From: Halopseudomonas xiamenensis | Lineage (GTDB): Bacteria > Pseudomonadota > Gammaproteobacteria > Pseudomonadales > Pseudomonadaceae | DNA length: 64,000 nucleotides | NCBI RefSeq assembly: GCF_014219065.1 | Contig: NZ_JACLGO010000011.1 | Coordinates: forward strand, 1-64,000 | Direction of reading: 5' to 3' | In this document: one piece after another, positions 25,898-34,858 of the stretch | Numbering within the stretch: the first letter of the stretch is position 1 | Layout: each line of letters begins with the position of its first letter | Position numbers and translations under genes: made by a program | The notes under the pieces: model-generated | What the model was told of the DNA's origin: nothing | Database searches by the model: none | The model's input: only the letters and a program-made list of their open reading frames with translations

Positions 25898-26440
25898 ATG
25901 TTCAGATATTGCAAGACCCTGATGCTGGGCCTGTGGCTGGCGGCTGTCGCCAGTCCGGCCAGCGCACTGGAGGTAGGCGAGCCGGCACCGGACTTCGCCC
26001 TGCCCGGCTCCGATGGGCAGACTCACCGGCTGGCCGACTATCGCGGCAAGCAGGCGGTGGTGCTGGCCTGGTTTCCCAAGGCCTACACCTCCGGCTGTAC
26101 CATCGAATGCAAATCGCTGGCGGAAAATGGCCATCTGATCCGCGAGTATGACGTGGCCTACTTCATGGCCAGTGTCGACCCGCTGGACAAGAACATCGGT
26201 TTCGCCGAATCCACCGGTGCCGACTTTCCGCTATTGAGTGACGAGGACAAGTCGGTAGCCCGCGCCTACGGGGTGCTGCACCCGCTGGGCTTCGCCCGAC
26301 GCCATACGGTGTACATCGGCAAGGATGGCCGGGTGCTGAAGATCGATACCGACGTCAAGCCCGCCACCTCGGCCGAAGACATGGCTGCCACGCTGGGCGA
26401 ACTGGGTGTGGAGCGGCGCGCCGGAACGGAGCCTCGCTAA
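25898..26440 (+). CDS. Secreted peroxiredoxin (BCP/PrxQ type)
   Basis: 180 aa with a cleavable signal peptide (ASPASA near 23). The mature protein begins EVGEPAPDFALPGSDG and has the peroxidatic Cys67 and resolving Cys71 in TSGCTIECKSL, the one-helix PrxQ arrangement. Reduces hydroperoxides with a thiol donor; the signal peptide points to a periplasmic location, less common than the cytoplasmic BCP. Confidence 0.9.
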   Translation: MFRYCKTLMLGLWLAAVASPASALEVGEPAPDFALPGSDGQTHRLADYRGKQAVVLAWFPKAYTSGCTIECKSLAENGHLIREYDVAYFMASVDPLDKNIGFAESTGADFPLLSDEDKSVARAYGVLHPLGFARRHTVYIGKDGRVLKIDTDVKPATSAEDMAATLGELGVERRAGTEPR

Positions 26441-26491
26441 CGGGTTGTCGAGCGCTGCTCGACGACGGCGGTGTCTCCTGCCACTCCGTGA

Positions 26492-26518
26492 GCGTAGCGC
26501 AGGCGCGCTACACCCCGA
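26492..26518. repeat. Dispersed palindromic repeat (GTAGCGC...GCGCTAC)
   Basis: GTAGCGC-AGGC-GCGCTAC hairpin followed by ACCCCGA. The 27-bp segment is identical to the one at 58108-58134, 31.6 kb away, and similar to the palindrome at 12822. It lies between convergent genes (peroxiredoxin and enoyl-CoA hydratase). Confidence 0.85.
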
Positions 26519-26536
26519 AAGGATTGCCGAGCGCTG

Positions 26537-27310
26537 TCAGCCCTTGCCGATCCGGCTGAAGTCCGGCTTGCGTTTCTCCGCGAAGGCGCTGAATGCTTCC
26601 TTGGCTTCCTCGCTGCGCAACTGCGCCGAGAAGATCTTGCTCTCGCGCTCCATATGCTCCAGCACCCGTTCGGTATTGCGCATCAGTCCCTTGGCCAAGG
26701 CCAGGGCGCCGGCTGGCTTCTGTGCTATCCGATCGGCGATGCGCTGGGCTTCAGCATGCAGTTGCTCGCGACCGACCACCTTGTTGGCGATGCCCCAGGT
26801 GCAGGCATCCTCCGCCGAGACCGGCTCGCACAGGGCGAACATCTCGAAAGCCCGCACGTGGCCGATACGCAGCGGCATCAACAGGCTGGAACTGGCCTCC
26901 GGCACCAGCGCCAGGTCGATGAAGGGGGCGATAAGCTGGGCATCCTCGGCCAGTAATACATAGTCGCAATGCAGCAGCATGGTGGTGCCCACCCCCACCG
27001 CCTTGCCCTGCACCGCCGCCATCACCGGCTTGCTGGCGGTGGCCAGGTTGCGCAGAAAGCGCTCGACATGTCGTACGGCAGGCCCCTTGCCCACCGACTG
27101 CGCGGCGAACTCCCCCAGGTCATTGCCGGCGGAAAATATCTCGCCATCGGCCCGCAGCAAGGCAACCCGGATATCTGCCTCGGACTCGGCGCGCTCCAGC
27201 GCATCGGCAAGCGCACCATACATCGCATTGGTCAGTGCGTTCTTCTTGTCCGGCCGGGATACGGTGATGGTCAACACGCCGGCATTCAGCTCAGTGGTCA
27301 CTTCGCTCAT
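26537..27310 (-). CDS. Enoyl-CoA hydratase/isomerase family protein
   Basis: 257 aa crotonase-fold enzyme. Oxyanion-hole segment FSAGNDLGEF and second loop KAVGVGTTMLLHCDYVLLAEDAQL are visible, as are PEASSSLLMPLRIG and the C-terminal trimerisation helices. It hydrates or isomerises an enoyl-CoA; the Asp at the GNDLGEF loop and the lack of one of the two classical catalytic Glu leave isomerase activity (PaaG/Eci-like) open. Start at 27310 has GGAGCAACTG upstream; the longer frame to 27391 lacks support. Confidence 0.88.
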   Translation of the reverse strand: MSEVTTELNAGVLTITVSRPDKKNALTNAMYGALADALERAESEADIRVALLRADGEIFSAGNDLGEFAAQSVGKGPAVRHVERFLRNLATASKPVMAAVQGKAVGVGTTMLLHCDYVLLAEDAQLIAPFIDLALVPEASSSLLMPLRIGHVRAFEMFALCEPVSAEDACTWGIANKVVGREQLHAEAQRIADRIAQKPAGALALAKGLMRNTERVLEHMERESKIFSAQLRSEEAKEAFSAFAEKRKPDFSRIGKG

Positions 27311-27470
27311 CAGTTGCTCCTGATTTCTTGGTCTTGTGAATACCCGTAAAGGACCGAGAGTAGACGCCGGCCAATACCCGAGTCCACCCAATCACTGGCC
27401 CTGTGTCAGCTGTATCGGATTGATGAATGGCGGCCGGACTCTGTAAGGAAGAGCGCAGCACCGACCTCGC

Positions 27471-28004
27471 TCAATCGGCGTCGTCCGGTCCACTTTGGGT
27501 ACGCCACCAAGTGACGGCCTGACGGCTTATCTCGGCCACCGGCAGGGTCGCATCAACGGTCAGCACCGCCGGCTCATCGGAAGGTCGCTCCAGCGTGGCG
27601 AACTGGCTGTCGACCAACTCCACCGACATGAAGTGCCCTCGGCGAGCGGATACCCGTCGCCGCACCTCATCCGGGTCAAGATCCAGAAACACGAAGCCCA
27701 ACCCCGGCACAGCAGCGCGCAGTTGGTCGCGATATCGGCGCTTCAGTGCCGAGCAACTCAGTACCGGCCGCTGCCCGGCCCGCACCGCCGCGGCCAGCTC
27801 TTCACCCAGACGGTCGAGCCAGCCAGCCCGGTCCTCGTCGGTCAGCGGCTGGCCTGAACGCATCTTCTCGATATTCGCCGTACCGTGAAACTGATCCCCT
27901 TCGATATGCACAGCGTCAGCACCTCGGGCAATGGCATCGGCAATAGTGCTCTTGCCGCAGGCGGTCACTCCCATGACCACCAATGCAGTGATCGTCTGCT
28001 GCAT
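27471..28004 (-). CDS. gntK: Gluconokinase
   Basis: Phosphorylates gluconate to 6-phosphogluconate, feeding the Entner-Doudoroff and pentose phosphate routes. P-loop GVTACGKST (residues 12-20), then EGDQFHGTANIEKMRSGQPL and the family segment LSCSALKRRYRDQLR. 177 aa. No gluconate transporter or GntR neighbour is adjacent. Confidence 0.92.
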   Translation of the reverse strand: MQQTITALVVMGVTACGKSTIADAIARGADAVHIEGDQFHGTANIEKMRSGQPLTDEDRAGWLDRLGEELAAAVRAGQRPVLSCSALKRRYRDQLRAAVPGLGFVFLDLDPDEVRRRVSARRGHFMSVELVDSQFATLERPSDEPAVLTVDATLPVAEISRQAVTWWRTQSGPDDAD

Positions 28005-28436
28005 GAAGGCTGTTCCTCCCAGCGTCGTGAATGATTGGCACTGTCAGTCTAGCCAAGACAGCTAATGACCAATCATTCTGCAAATGAATGTTCAGTCACT
28101 ATCCGGGCGATATGTGGAAACCAAGGCTGATTCAATTTGGCAAGGCATAAACGGCAGCAAGCGCTCTGGACCAGAAGAGACATATTATAAAAATGACTCA
28201 CAAACAAAGATTAACCCAAATAAATTTCATTTTGCCACTATATATATTATTGACTCTACGCATAACCAATTTAGGTTACGTCTCGATATTCGCTGCCTAT
28301 ACTGCCCTGCGTTCCCGACCCGGGACGCCATGCCCTTTCGTTACACCCATGGATGTGAATCGCAGCGGATACGCTCGCTGCGGAGCAAAGGATCTGCCTC
28401 GGAAGGCTCAAAACAACAATAACAGGAGTTCAATTC
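28005..28436 (+). other. AT-rich promoter region upstream of the esterase pair
   Basis: 432 bp without a credible gene. The part from about 28080 to 28280 is clearly richer in A and T than its surroundings (for example ATATATATTATTGACT near 28240), a typical upstream regulatory region. I see no convincing operator. A short open frame across it does not look coding. Confidence 0.5.
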
Positions 28437-30428
28437 ATGTATCGCATGACCAGACCAGGCAATCGTTCGATTGTATTGGCCGTTTCCTTGGTACCCTTGC
28501 TGCTGGCCGGCTGTTTCGGCGGCTCTTCTTCCTCCTCGAAACCCAGGGTGCTTACCGGCACTTTTATCGATAGCGCCGTTTCGGGGCTCGATTACCAGGG
28601 TACCGATACCGCCGCCAGCACCACGGATGACCAGGGTCAGTTCCAGTATCGGCAAGGGGAAACCATCAGCTTTTCCATCGGCGACCTGCCGCTGGGCTCC
28701 GCCAATGGTGCAGAGGTACTCACACCGCTGAGTATTACCGAAGGGGCAGCGTCAGCGACGGATCAGCGGGTAACCAACAAGCTCATCCTGTTGCAAAGCC
28801 TCGATGCCGATGGGCAACTGAACAACGGCATCCAGCTGACCGATGCCATCCGCGATGAAGTGTCCCAGCGGGCGGCACAAATCGATTTCGACCAATCACC
28901 CAGTGCTTTTCGCACCAGCCTGGAGCCATTGCTGGAGGCACTGGAGACAACTGGCGCGTTTTCCGATACCGATCCGCGACCACGTACCGTCACGGCCGCC
29001 GCTGCAGCCGTGGAGCATTTCACCCGTGCAACCAGTGTGCGCCATCTGGTGCAGACCACTGGCGGCGAGCTGCGCGGCTTCGAAGCTGACGAGAACACCT
29101 GGCAGTTTCTCGGCATTCCCTATGCCCAACCGCCATTGGGCGATCTGAGATGGCGCGCGCCCCAGCAACCCGAACCCTGGACTGGCGTGCGCGACGCCAT
29201 CGCCTGGAGCGACCAGGCCGCACAGAATCCCGGTCTGGAGCGCTTCGGTGAAGGCGGCATGAGTGAGGATTCGCTCTACCTGAACATCACCGCACCCAAG
29301 GATGCCGATAGCCTGCCGGTGATGGTCTGGTTCCATGGTGGCGGCTTTACTTCGCTGACCAGCAACACCAAGCCCTTCAACAACCCACGTGCACTGGCCA
29401 GCAAGGGCATCGTCCAGGTATCGGTGAATCATCGGCTCGGGCCTTTCGGTTACATAGCCCACCCGGAACTGAGCGCGGAAAGCGGCTATGAAGGCTCCGG
29501 AAACTATGGGCAGATGGACCTGGTTGCAGCGCTGCAGTGGGTGCAGGCCAATATCGAGGCGTTCGGCGGCGACCCGGGCAATGTGACCATCTTTGGCGAG
29601 TCCGGCGGTGGCCGCAAGGTGCTGTCACTGATGTCCTCGCCCCAGGCTGCCGGCCTGTTCCACCGGGCCGTCAGTCAGAGCGGCACCCTGCATCCCGATA
29701 CCCGTACGCTGGAGGCTGCCGAAGCCGTCGGCATGCAACTGCAGCAGCGGCTGCAGGCCAACTCCCTGGAGCAGATGCGTGAGCGCAGCTGGCTGGAAGT
29801 GATGCAGGCCGGTGCGGCACTGGTGCCCTATACCAACATCGACAACCACTACCAGCCCTACAGTGAACGGGAAGCCTTTGAAAGCGCCAGGCAGAACGAT
29901 GTTCCCTTCCTGTTCCTGGTCACCACCAATGATACCGAGGAGCCCATCGCCACCGTGCTCAACGTGTTTCCCTGGATGGCCGAGCTGAATACCGCGCCGC
30001 AGTACGCCATGCATTTCAGCCAGCAGCCCGCCGGCTGGAAGGCTCGCGGCGTCACCGCCTACCACGCGGCGGAACTGGCCTATCTGTTCAACATGCCGGA
30101 AAGCGTCATCACCCACTACCTGCTGGGCCTGGTCATCGACCCGGCCACCGGCCAGTCGCTGGAGATCGGCGACCTGAATGGCAATGGCGTCAGCGGTTCC
30201 CAGGGCGATGCGGAGGATATCTTCGCCTCGGCCGGCTTCGATGAAACCGACGATGCGGTGATCGAGCGGATGATGACCATATGGAGCAATTTTGCCAGGA
30301 CGGGTGATCCGAGCATCGCCGATGAGCTGGAATTCCCGCTGTACGACGCGCAGGCCCAACGCTATGTCGAAATGGGCGCCGAAGCGGAGGTCAAGACCTG
30401 GATCTCGGATGTATTTACCGATGAATGA
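28437..30428 (+). CDS. Type-B carboxylesterase lipoprotein, first of a tandem pair
   Basis: 663 aa. Lipobox LLAGC followed by GGSSSSS marks a lipoprotein. Residues about 35-200 form a beta-rich N-terminal domain (FIDSAVSGLDYQGTD, then ILLQSLDADGQLNNGIQL) also found in the next gene. The alpha/beta-hydrolase domain has MVWFHGGGF (oxyanion hole), nucleophile Ser389 in FGESGGG and candidate His543 in YHAAELAYLF. A calcium-loop-like DLNGNGVSGSQGD is inserted near the C-terminus. Ribosome site AGGAG at the proper distance. Hydrolyses an ester at the cell surface or in the periplasm; substrate unknown. Confidence 0.92.
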   Translation: MYRMTRPGNRSIVLAVSLVPLLLAGCFGGSSSSSKPRVLTGTFIDSAVSGLDYQGTDTAASTTDDQGQFQYRQGETISFSIGDLPLGSANGAEVLTPLSITEGAASATDQRVTNKLILLQSLDADGQLNNGIQLTDAIRDEVSQRAAQIDFDQSPSAFRTSLEPLLEALETTGAFSDTDPRPRTVTAAAAAVEHFTRATSVRHLVQTTGGELRGFEADENTWQFLGIPYAQPPLGDLRWRAPQQPEPWTGVRDAIAWSDQAAQNPGLERFGEGGMSEDSLYLNITAPKDADSLPVMVWFHGGGFTSLTSNTKPFNNPRALASKGIVQVSVNHRLGPFGYIAHPELSAESGYEGSGNYGQMDLVAALQWVQANIEAFGGDPGNVTIFGESGGGRKVLSLMSSPQAAGLFHRAVSQSGTLHPDTRTLEAAEAVGMQLQQRLQANSLEQMRERSWLEVMQAGAALVPYTNIDNHYQPYSEREAFESARQNDVPFLFLVTTNDTEEPIATVLNVFPWMAELNTAPQYAMHFSQQPAGWKARGVTAYHAAELAYLFNMPESVITHYLLGLVIDPATGQSLEIGDLNGNGVSGSQGDAEDIFASAGFDETDDAVIERMMTIWSNFARTGDPSIADELEFPLYDAQAQRYVEMGAEAEVKTWISDVFTDE

Positions 30429-30462
30429 CGTCCTTCCAACAACAATAATCAAAGGAGTTCGC

Positions 30463-32493
30463 ATGAGTACTCAGCGCAGTAGCACCCGCCGTGGTGTTGC
30501 ATTGCTAGGCGTTATCCCGGCCTCGTTGGCTGTTCTGCTGGCAGGCTGCTTCGGTGGCTCGTCATCATCCTCATCCTCCGGTCCCGGAACCCTGACCGGC
30601 ACCTTCGTCGACAGCGCCGTGTCGGGGCTGGACTACCAGGGCAGCCGCACCGCCAGCGGCAGTACCGATGAGGACGGCCAATTCAACTATACCCAGGGGG
30701 AAACCATCAGCTTTTCCATCGGCGCGCTGGAACTGGGGGCCGCCGAGGGCGCGGAGATACTGACGCCGCTGAGCATCACCGACGGCGCCAGCTCGGCGCA
30801 GGACCAGCGGGTGAACAACAAGCTGATCCTGTTGCAGACCCTCGATGCCGATGGCGATCTGAATAATGGCATCCAGCTCACCAGTACCATCAGCGCGGAG
30901 GTGTCCTTGCATGCTCCCGACATTGATTTCGACCAGCCAACCGCTGATTTCCGTGCCAGCCTCCAGCCGTTGGTAACAGCACTGGAAGACGCCGGGGCGT
31001 TCTCCGATACCGATCCCCGCCCTCGTGCCATCACCTCCGCTGCGGATGCCCTCGCACACTTTCAGCGCGCGACCAGCCCGCGGGTAACGGTCAGTACCAC
31101 GGGCGGAGAGTTGCGCGGGTTCGAAGCAACCGAGGATACCTGGCAGTTCTTGGGTATTCCCTATGCCGCGCCGCCGCTCGGTGAGCTGCGCTGGCGCGAA
31201 CCGGAGCCGCCGGAGCCGTGGTCAGGCGTCCGCGACGCCGTTGCCTGGGCGGACCAATCGGCACAGGACATGGCATTGGAAGGCATCAACGAAGGGGGCA
31301 TGAGCGAGGATTCCCTCTACCTCAACGTCACCGCACCCAAGGATGCCGAGGGCCTGCCGGTGATGGTCTGGTTCCATGGCGGTTCCTTTGCCATTCTCTC
31401 GGCCAACTCCAGGCAGTACAACAACCCCGACAGCCTGACCAACAACGGAGTGGTGCTGGTCACGGTAAACCATCGCCTGGGGCCCTTCGGCTATATCGCC
31501 CACCCGCTGCTGAGTGCTGAAAGCGAATATGGCGGCTCCGGCAACTATGGTCAGATGGATCTGGTCATGGCGCTGAAATGGGTGCGGGACAATATCGCCG
31601 AGTTCGGCGGTGATCCTGGTAATGTGACCCTGTTCGGCCAGTCCGGCGGCGGTGGAAAAACTTACTCGCTGATGAATTCTCCCCAGGCGGTCGGGCTGTT
31701 TCACAAGGCCATTGTGCAAAGTGGGGCATCACCACTCGATACCATGGGCGAACCAGGCGACTCTCTGGTTATTTCAGAGAGTATTGGAACCGCCTTGTTT
31801 GACCGAGTAGGGGTAACCAGCCTGGAAGAAGCCCGCGCCCTTCCATGGACAGCCTTCGCCGAGGCGGACAAGACACATGATATTCCGCGTCAGACTTATC
31901 GTCCGAATGTCGATCATTACTACCAACCCAGGACCTACTATCAGAACGTGGTCGATGGCATGCCGAGTGACGTCCCGTTGATGGCGGGCGTGACCTCGGG
32001 CGACTACCCGGACCTGCGTGCGGCTCTGCCCATCTGGCTGGAACAGCGTTCGGACCTCTATCAATCAGATCAGTACATCTACAAGTTCAGCCGGGTACCT
32101 GATGGCTGGGCCGACATGGGTCTGCAAAGCTGCCATGGCTGTGAGCTGCCCTATCTATTCAACCATCCGGAGGGTATGGTGCAGAACTTCCAGCTCGGCC
32201 TGGTGACCACTCCGGACGGCAGCCGACCACAGATTGGCGATCTGAATGGTAACGGTGTCACCGGTAGTCAGGGGGATACGGCGGATGTTTATGCATCCAT
32301 GCAATGGGGCCCCGAGGATGCCACCATTGCACAGCAGATGATGCTGATGTGGACCAACTTCGCCAAGACCGGAAACCCCAGTACCAACGGTTTGGACTGG
32401 CCAGCCTATACCTTGTCCAACGATACTTTTGTCGAGATCGGCCCGGAGACCGAGACGACCATAGAAACCGGACTGGCAGACGCGGTCAGGTAG
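30463..32493 (+). CDS. Type-B carboxylesterase lipoprotein, second of a tandem pair
   Basis: 676 aa paralogue of the preceding gene with the same architecture: lipobox LLAGC, Ser-rich linker, N-terminal beta domain (FVDSAVSGLDYQGSR), hydrolase domain with MVWFHGGSF, nucleophile Ser394 in FGQSGGGGK and His558 in CHGCELPYLF, and the loop DLNGNGVTGSQGD. The two differ most between the nucleophile and the His, where the substrate pocket would be, which suggests divergence of substrate after duplication. AAAGGAG precedes ATG at 30463; the open frame extends upstream into the first gene without support. Confidence 0.92.
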   Translation: MSTQRSSTRRGVALLGVIPASLAVLLAGCFGGSSSSSSSGPGTLTGTFVDSAVSGLDYQGSRTASGSTDEDGQFNYTQGETISFSIGALELGAAEGAEILTPLSITDGASSAQDQRVNNKLILLQTLDADGDLNNGIQLTSTISAEVSLHAPDIDFDQPTADFRASLQPLVTALEDAGAFSDTDPRPRAITSAADALAHFQRATSPRVTVSTTGGELRGFEATEDTWQFLGIPYAAPPLGELRWREPEPPEPWSGVRDAVAWADQSAQDMALEGINEGGMSEDSLYLNVTAPKDAEGLPVMVWFHGGSFAILSANSRQYNNPDSLTNNGVVLVTVNHRLGPFGYIAHPLLSAESEYGGSGNYGQMDLVMALKWVRDNIAEFGGDPGNVTLFGQSGGGGKTYSLMNSPQAVGLFHKAIVQSGASPLDTMGEPGDSLVISESIGTALFDRVGVTSLEEARALPWTAFAEADKTHDIPRQTYRPNVDHYYQPRTYYQNVVDGMPSDVPLMAGVTSGDYPDLRAALPIWLEQRSDLYQSDQYIYKFSRVPDGWADMGLQSCHGCELPYLFNHPEGMVQNFQLGLVTTPDGSRPQIGDLNGNGVTGSQGDTADVYASMQWGPEDATIAQQMMLMWTNFAKTGNPSTNGLDWPAYTLSNDTFVEIGPETETTIETGLADAVR

Positions 32494-32514
32494 TATCAGC
32501 CCTCGACCAAGCGA

Positions 32515-32544
32515 CAAAAAAGGGCAGCTCTCGAGCTGCCCTTT
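32515..32544. terminator. Bidirectional terminator between esterase and permease genes
   Basis: AAAAGGGCAGCTC and GAGCTGCCCTTTT form a near-perfect stem with A/T tracts at both ends, between the stop codons of two convergent genes. Confidence 0.9.
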
Positions 32545-32557
32545 TGCTGCGTCCCTG

Positions 32558-33859
32558 TCAGAAGAACACCGTCAACACGATACTGAAGATCAGCGAGGCC
32601 ACGATACCGATGGGCGCAGCACGGAACAGCAGCTGCGAGAACATGCCCGAGCGAGCTTCCTCACTGGGGCAGGCACCGAGCATCAGGCTGCCACCGGAGG
32701 AAAATGGCGATATGGAAGTCGCCTGGGCACCCGCAACGATGCAGATGAAGATGATCATCGGATCAATTCCCAGGTTGCCGGCAATGGATGGCACGATCGG
32801 AAACAGAGCGGGCGTCACCACACCCAGTGTGCTGGAGAAAATCGACATGAGTGCGGCAACGATGCCAAACGCCACCGGCACCAGGCCTGTCGGAATGTTG
32901 GTACCTATCCAGGACGCCAGCATATCGATAGTTCCCGCCTTGATCGCAATGGAAATCAACATGCCCACACCGCAGATCATGACCAGCGTGCTCCACGGCA
33001 CCGTAGCCATGGCCTTGCGTTCATCACCCAGCTTCAGCAGCAGAGCAATCACCGAGAAGACGCTGGCGATCAGCCCAATATCTATCTTGCTGTTGATGAA
33101 GGTGGCAGTTGCGCTGTCGGGAAAGATCAGATGCGCGATGGGCGCCAGCAATACCAGCACCATCATCAACACAGTCAGCCACAATGTGGTCTTCTGCTGC
33201 TGGTTGAACGGCGTCGGCAGGCTTACCGCCAGGCTCGCACCCTGCATGGCTTTTCTGTGACCGGTGAAAAACACCAGTACGGTGATGACGATCAGCGGGA
33301 TCAGCATGGTACTGGCGAAGATGCCGAAACTGTTGATGAAGGCGACTTCCTCGGTGACACCGGAGTTGACCATCAAGCTGCGAAAGATGATCCCACTCTG
33401 GCTGGATACGAAGTTGGCGCCGCCAAGCGCGCCATAGTTGACCGACATCGCCCCAATAATGAGGCTCATGCGGGTTTTCTCGCAGAGCATCAGGGTAATG
33501 GGTGCCATGAATGCCAGTACCGTGTAGTAACCGGCGCCCATTGCCGCAATCAGCGCCGCCGTGAGGAAAATGGCATAGGGCAGCAAATGTGGCGCGTTTC
33601 GACAACGGTAAAGCAGGTGCTCCGACAGCTTCTCCAGTGTGCCGTTGACAATGGCAAAGCTGTAGAACAGACACACGGCGAAAATGATGAAGAACATTTT
33701 CAGCGGCCACATTTCGATGACTTCGGAAGGGCTCAGGCCCATAACGAAACAGCCGATAATGTAGGCAAATGCAATGGCGAACAGGCCAATATTGATCCTG
33801 GTCTTGTAGCCCAGGGCGATGGCGGCAACGATGGCCGCAACCACAATGAAACTCGTCAT
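32558..33859 (-). CDS. MatC-like dicarboxylate/SLC13-type permease
   Basis: 433 aa with roughly eleven membrane helices. N-terminal helices resemble the MatC (malonate carrier) N-terminal domain, and the duplicated SGG-type segments GGANFVSSQSG and TSISPFSSGGSLMLG fit the ion-transporter superfamily hairpins. Probably imports a carboxylate or dicarboxylate. It lies 28 bp behind the amidohydrolase gene on the same strand, so the two likely serve one pathway under the divergent GntR regulator. Confidence 0.85.
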   Translation of the reverse strand: MTSFIVVAAIVAAIALGYKTRINIGLFAIAFAYIIGCFVMGLSPSEVIEMWPLKMFFIIFAVCLFYSFAIVNGTLEKLSEHLLYRCRNAPHLLPYAIFLTAALIAAMGAGYYTVLAFMAPITLMLCEKTRMSLIIGAMSVNYGALGGANFVSSQSGIIFRSLMVNSGVTEEVAFINSFGIFASTMLIPLIVITVLVFFTGHRKAMQGASLAVSLPTPFNQQQKTTLWLTVLMMVLVLLAPIAHLIFPDSATATFINSKIDIGLIASVFSVIALLLKLGDERKAMATVPWSTLVMICGVGMLISIAIKAGTIDMLASWIGTNIPTGLVPVAFGIVAALMSIFSSTLGVVTPALFPIVPSIAGNLGIDPMIIFICIVAGAQATSISPFSSGGSLMLGACPSEEARSGMFSQLLFRAAPIGIVASLIFSIVLTVFF

Positions 33860-33887
33860 GCTGAAGTACCTTTTTGCACTTGTTTGA

Positions 33888-34709
33888 TCACGCGAACCCG
33901 AACAGCTTGCCGGGGTTGTTCACCAGCACCTGGGTCCGGTGCGCAGGAGTCGGCAGCAGCGCCTCGATGATGGAATACTGCGAGACGTAATTGACCTGCT
34001 CCTCGAACTGGGTATGCGGCCAATCGCTGCCCCAGAGGAATCGATCATGACCACCGCAGGCATCGACCAGAACCTGAAGACTGGCTGCTGCCTGCTCAAG
34101 CGTGAGGTTGTTGCGATAGGTAGCCGAAAGCTTGATCCAGACCTGTTCATTGGCTAGCAGGCCGAGGAATTGCCCATGGCGGTTGTTGGCCGGGTCAATC
34201 AGCCCCTTGGGCAGGCCGAAATGGTCGATCACCACCGCCACGCCGGACTCGAGAATGCTGGGGACGATCAGCGCCAGATCCTCCATCCCCCGCTGGATCT
34301 CGACCGACCAGTGGCGGCGAGCCAACTTCTGGAAGAACTGCTGCCAGCGTGGCAGGGAAAAATCCTCCAGCGCCAGGCCAACCAGATTCAAGCGTACCCC
34401 GACCGTACCAGAGGCCTCCAGTCTATCCAGCTCCGCATCGCTGATCTGCGGGTCGACCACCACCACCGCACGCAGTTGCTCCGGATAGCGGCGCACCGCC
34501 TCGAGCATGAAACTGTTGTCAGTGCCAAGGAAGCTTGGCTGGATCAGCACGCCATGGGACAGGCCACTACCCTTCAGGTGGGCCAGATAGTCTTCCACCA
34601 GCGCATCATAGGAAGGGCTGTAGCGACGGTCAGCCGCCATGGGCAGATCATGACGAAAAATATGGGCATGGGTATCAATCCCGGTTACTGCAAGCGGGGA
34701 GGACTTCAT
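33888..34709 (-). CDS. Amidohydrolase-2 family TIM-barrel hydrolase
   Basis: 273 aa. The N-terminal DTHAHIF carries the HxH metal ligands, VVIDHFGLPKG a conserved His, and RFLWGSDWPHTQFE the closing Asp. This pattern is that of the 2-pyrone-4,6-dicarboxylate lactonase/L-rhamnono-lactonase group, so a lactone or cyclic carboxylate substrate is likely but not proven. Start ATG at 34709 opens the conserved region. Divergent from the GntR gene; followed by the permease. Confidence 0.87.
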   Translation of the reverse strand: MKSSPLAVTGIDTHAHIFRHDLPMAADRRYSPSYDALVEDYLAHLKGSGLSHGVLIQPSFLGTDNSFMLEAVRRYPEQLRAVVVVDPQISDAELDRLEASGTVGVRLNLVGLALEDFSLPRWQQFFQKLARRHWSVEIQRGMEDLALIVPSILESGVAVVIDHFGLPKGLIDPANNRHGQFLGLLANEQVWIKLSATYRNNLTLEQAAASLQVLVDACGGHDRFLWGSDWPHTQFEEQVNYVSQYSIIEALLPTPAHRTQVLVNNPGKLFGFA

Positions 34710-34758
34710 GAAAATACCTTTGTGTTTGTTATGGCGCAGGGCTCGCCTGGAGATATAC

Positions 34759-34770
34759 TCATATATATGA
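34759..34770. promoter_or_regulatory. Candidate operator of the GntR/UTRA regulator
   Basis: Perfect 12-bp palindrome TCATATATATGA centred in the 149-bp divergent region between the amidohydrolase and GntR genes. AT-rich symmetrical sites in such places are usual targets of HutC-type regulators; the assignment is inference from position and symmetry. Confidence 0.45.
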
Positions 34771-34858
34771 CTAGAGGACAATATTAGTGACGCTGCGAGC
34801 TGTCAAATCTTTTCTCCTGCGACCTTGGTGGTAAGATGACGCCTTCGGACACCTGGAT

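Noticed and set aside
28084-28422. 112-codon frame upstream of the first esterase
   Set aside because: AT-rich regulatory region, no ribosome site, composition unlike neighbouring genes and no recognisable domain.
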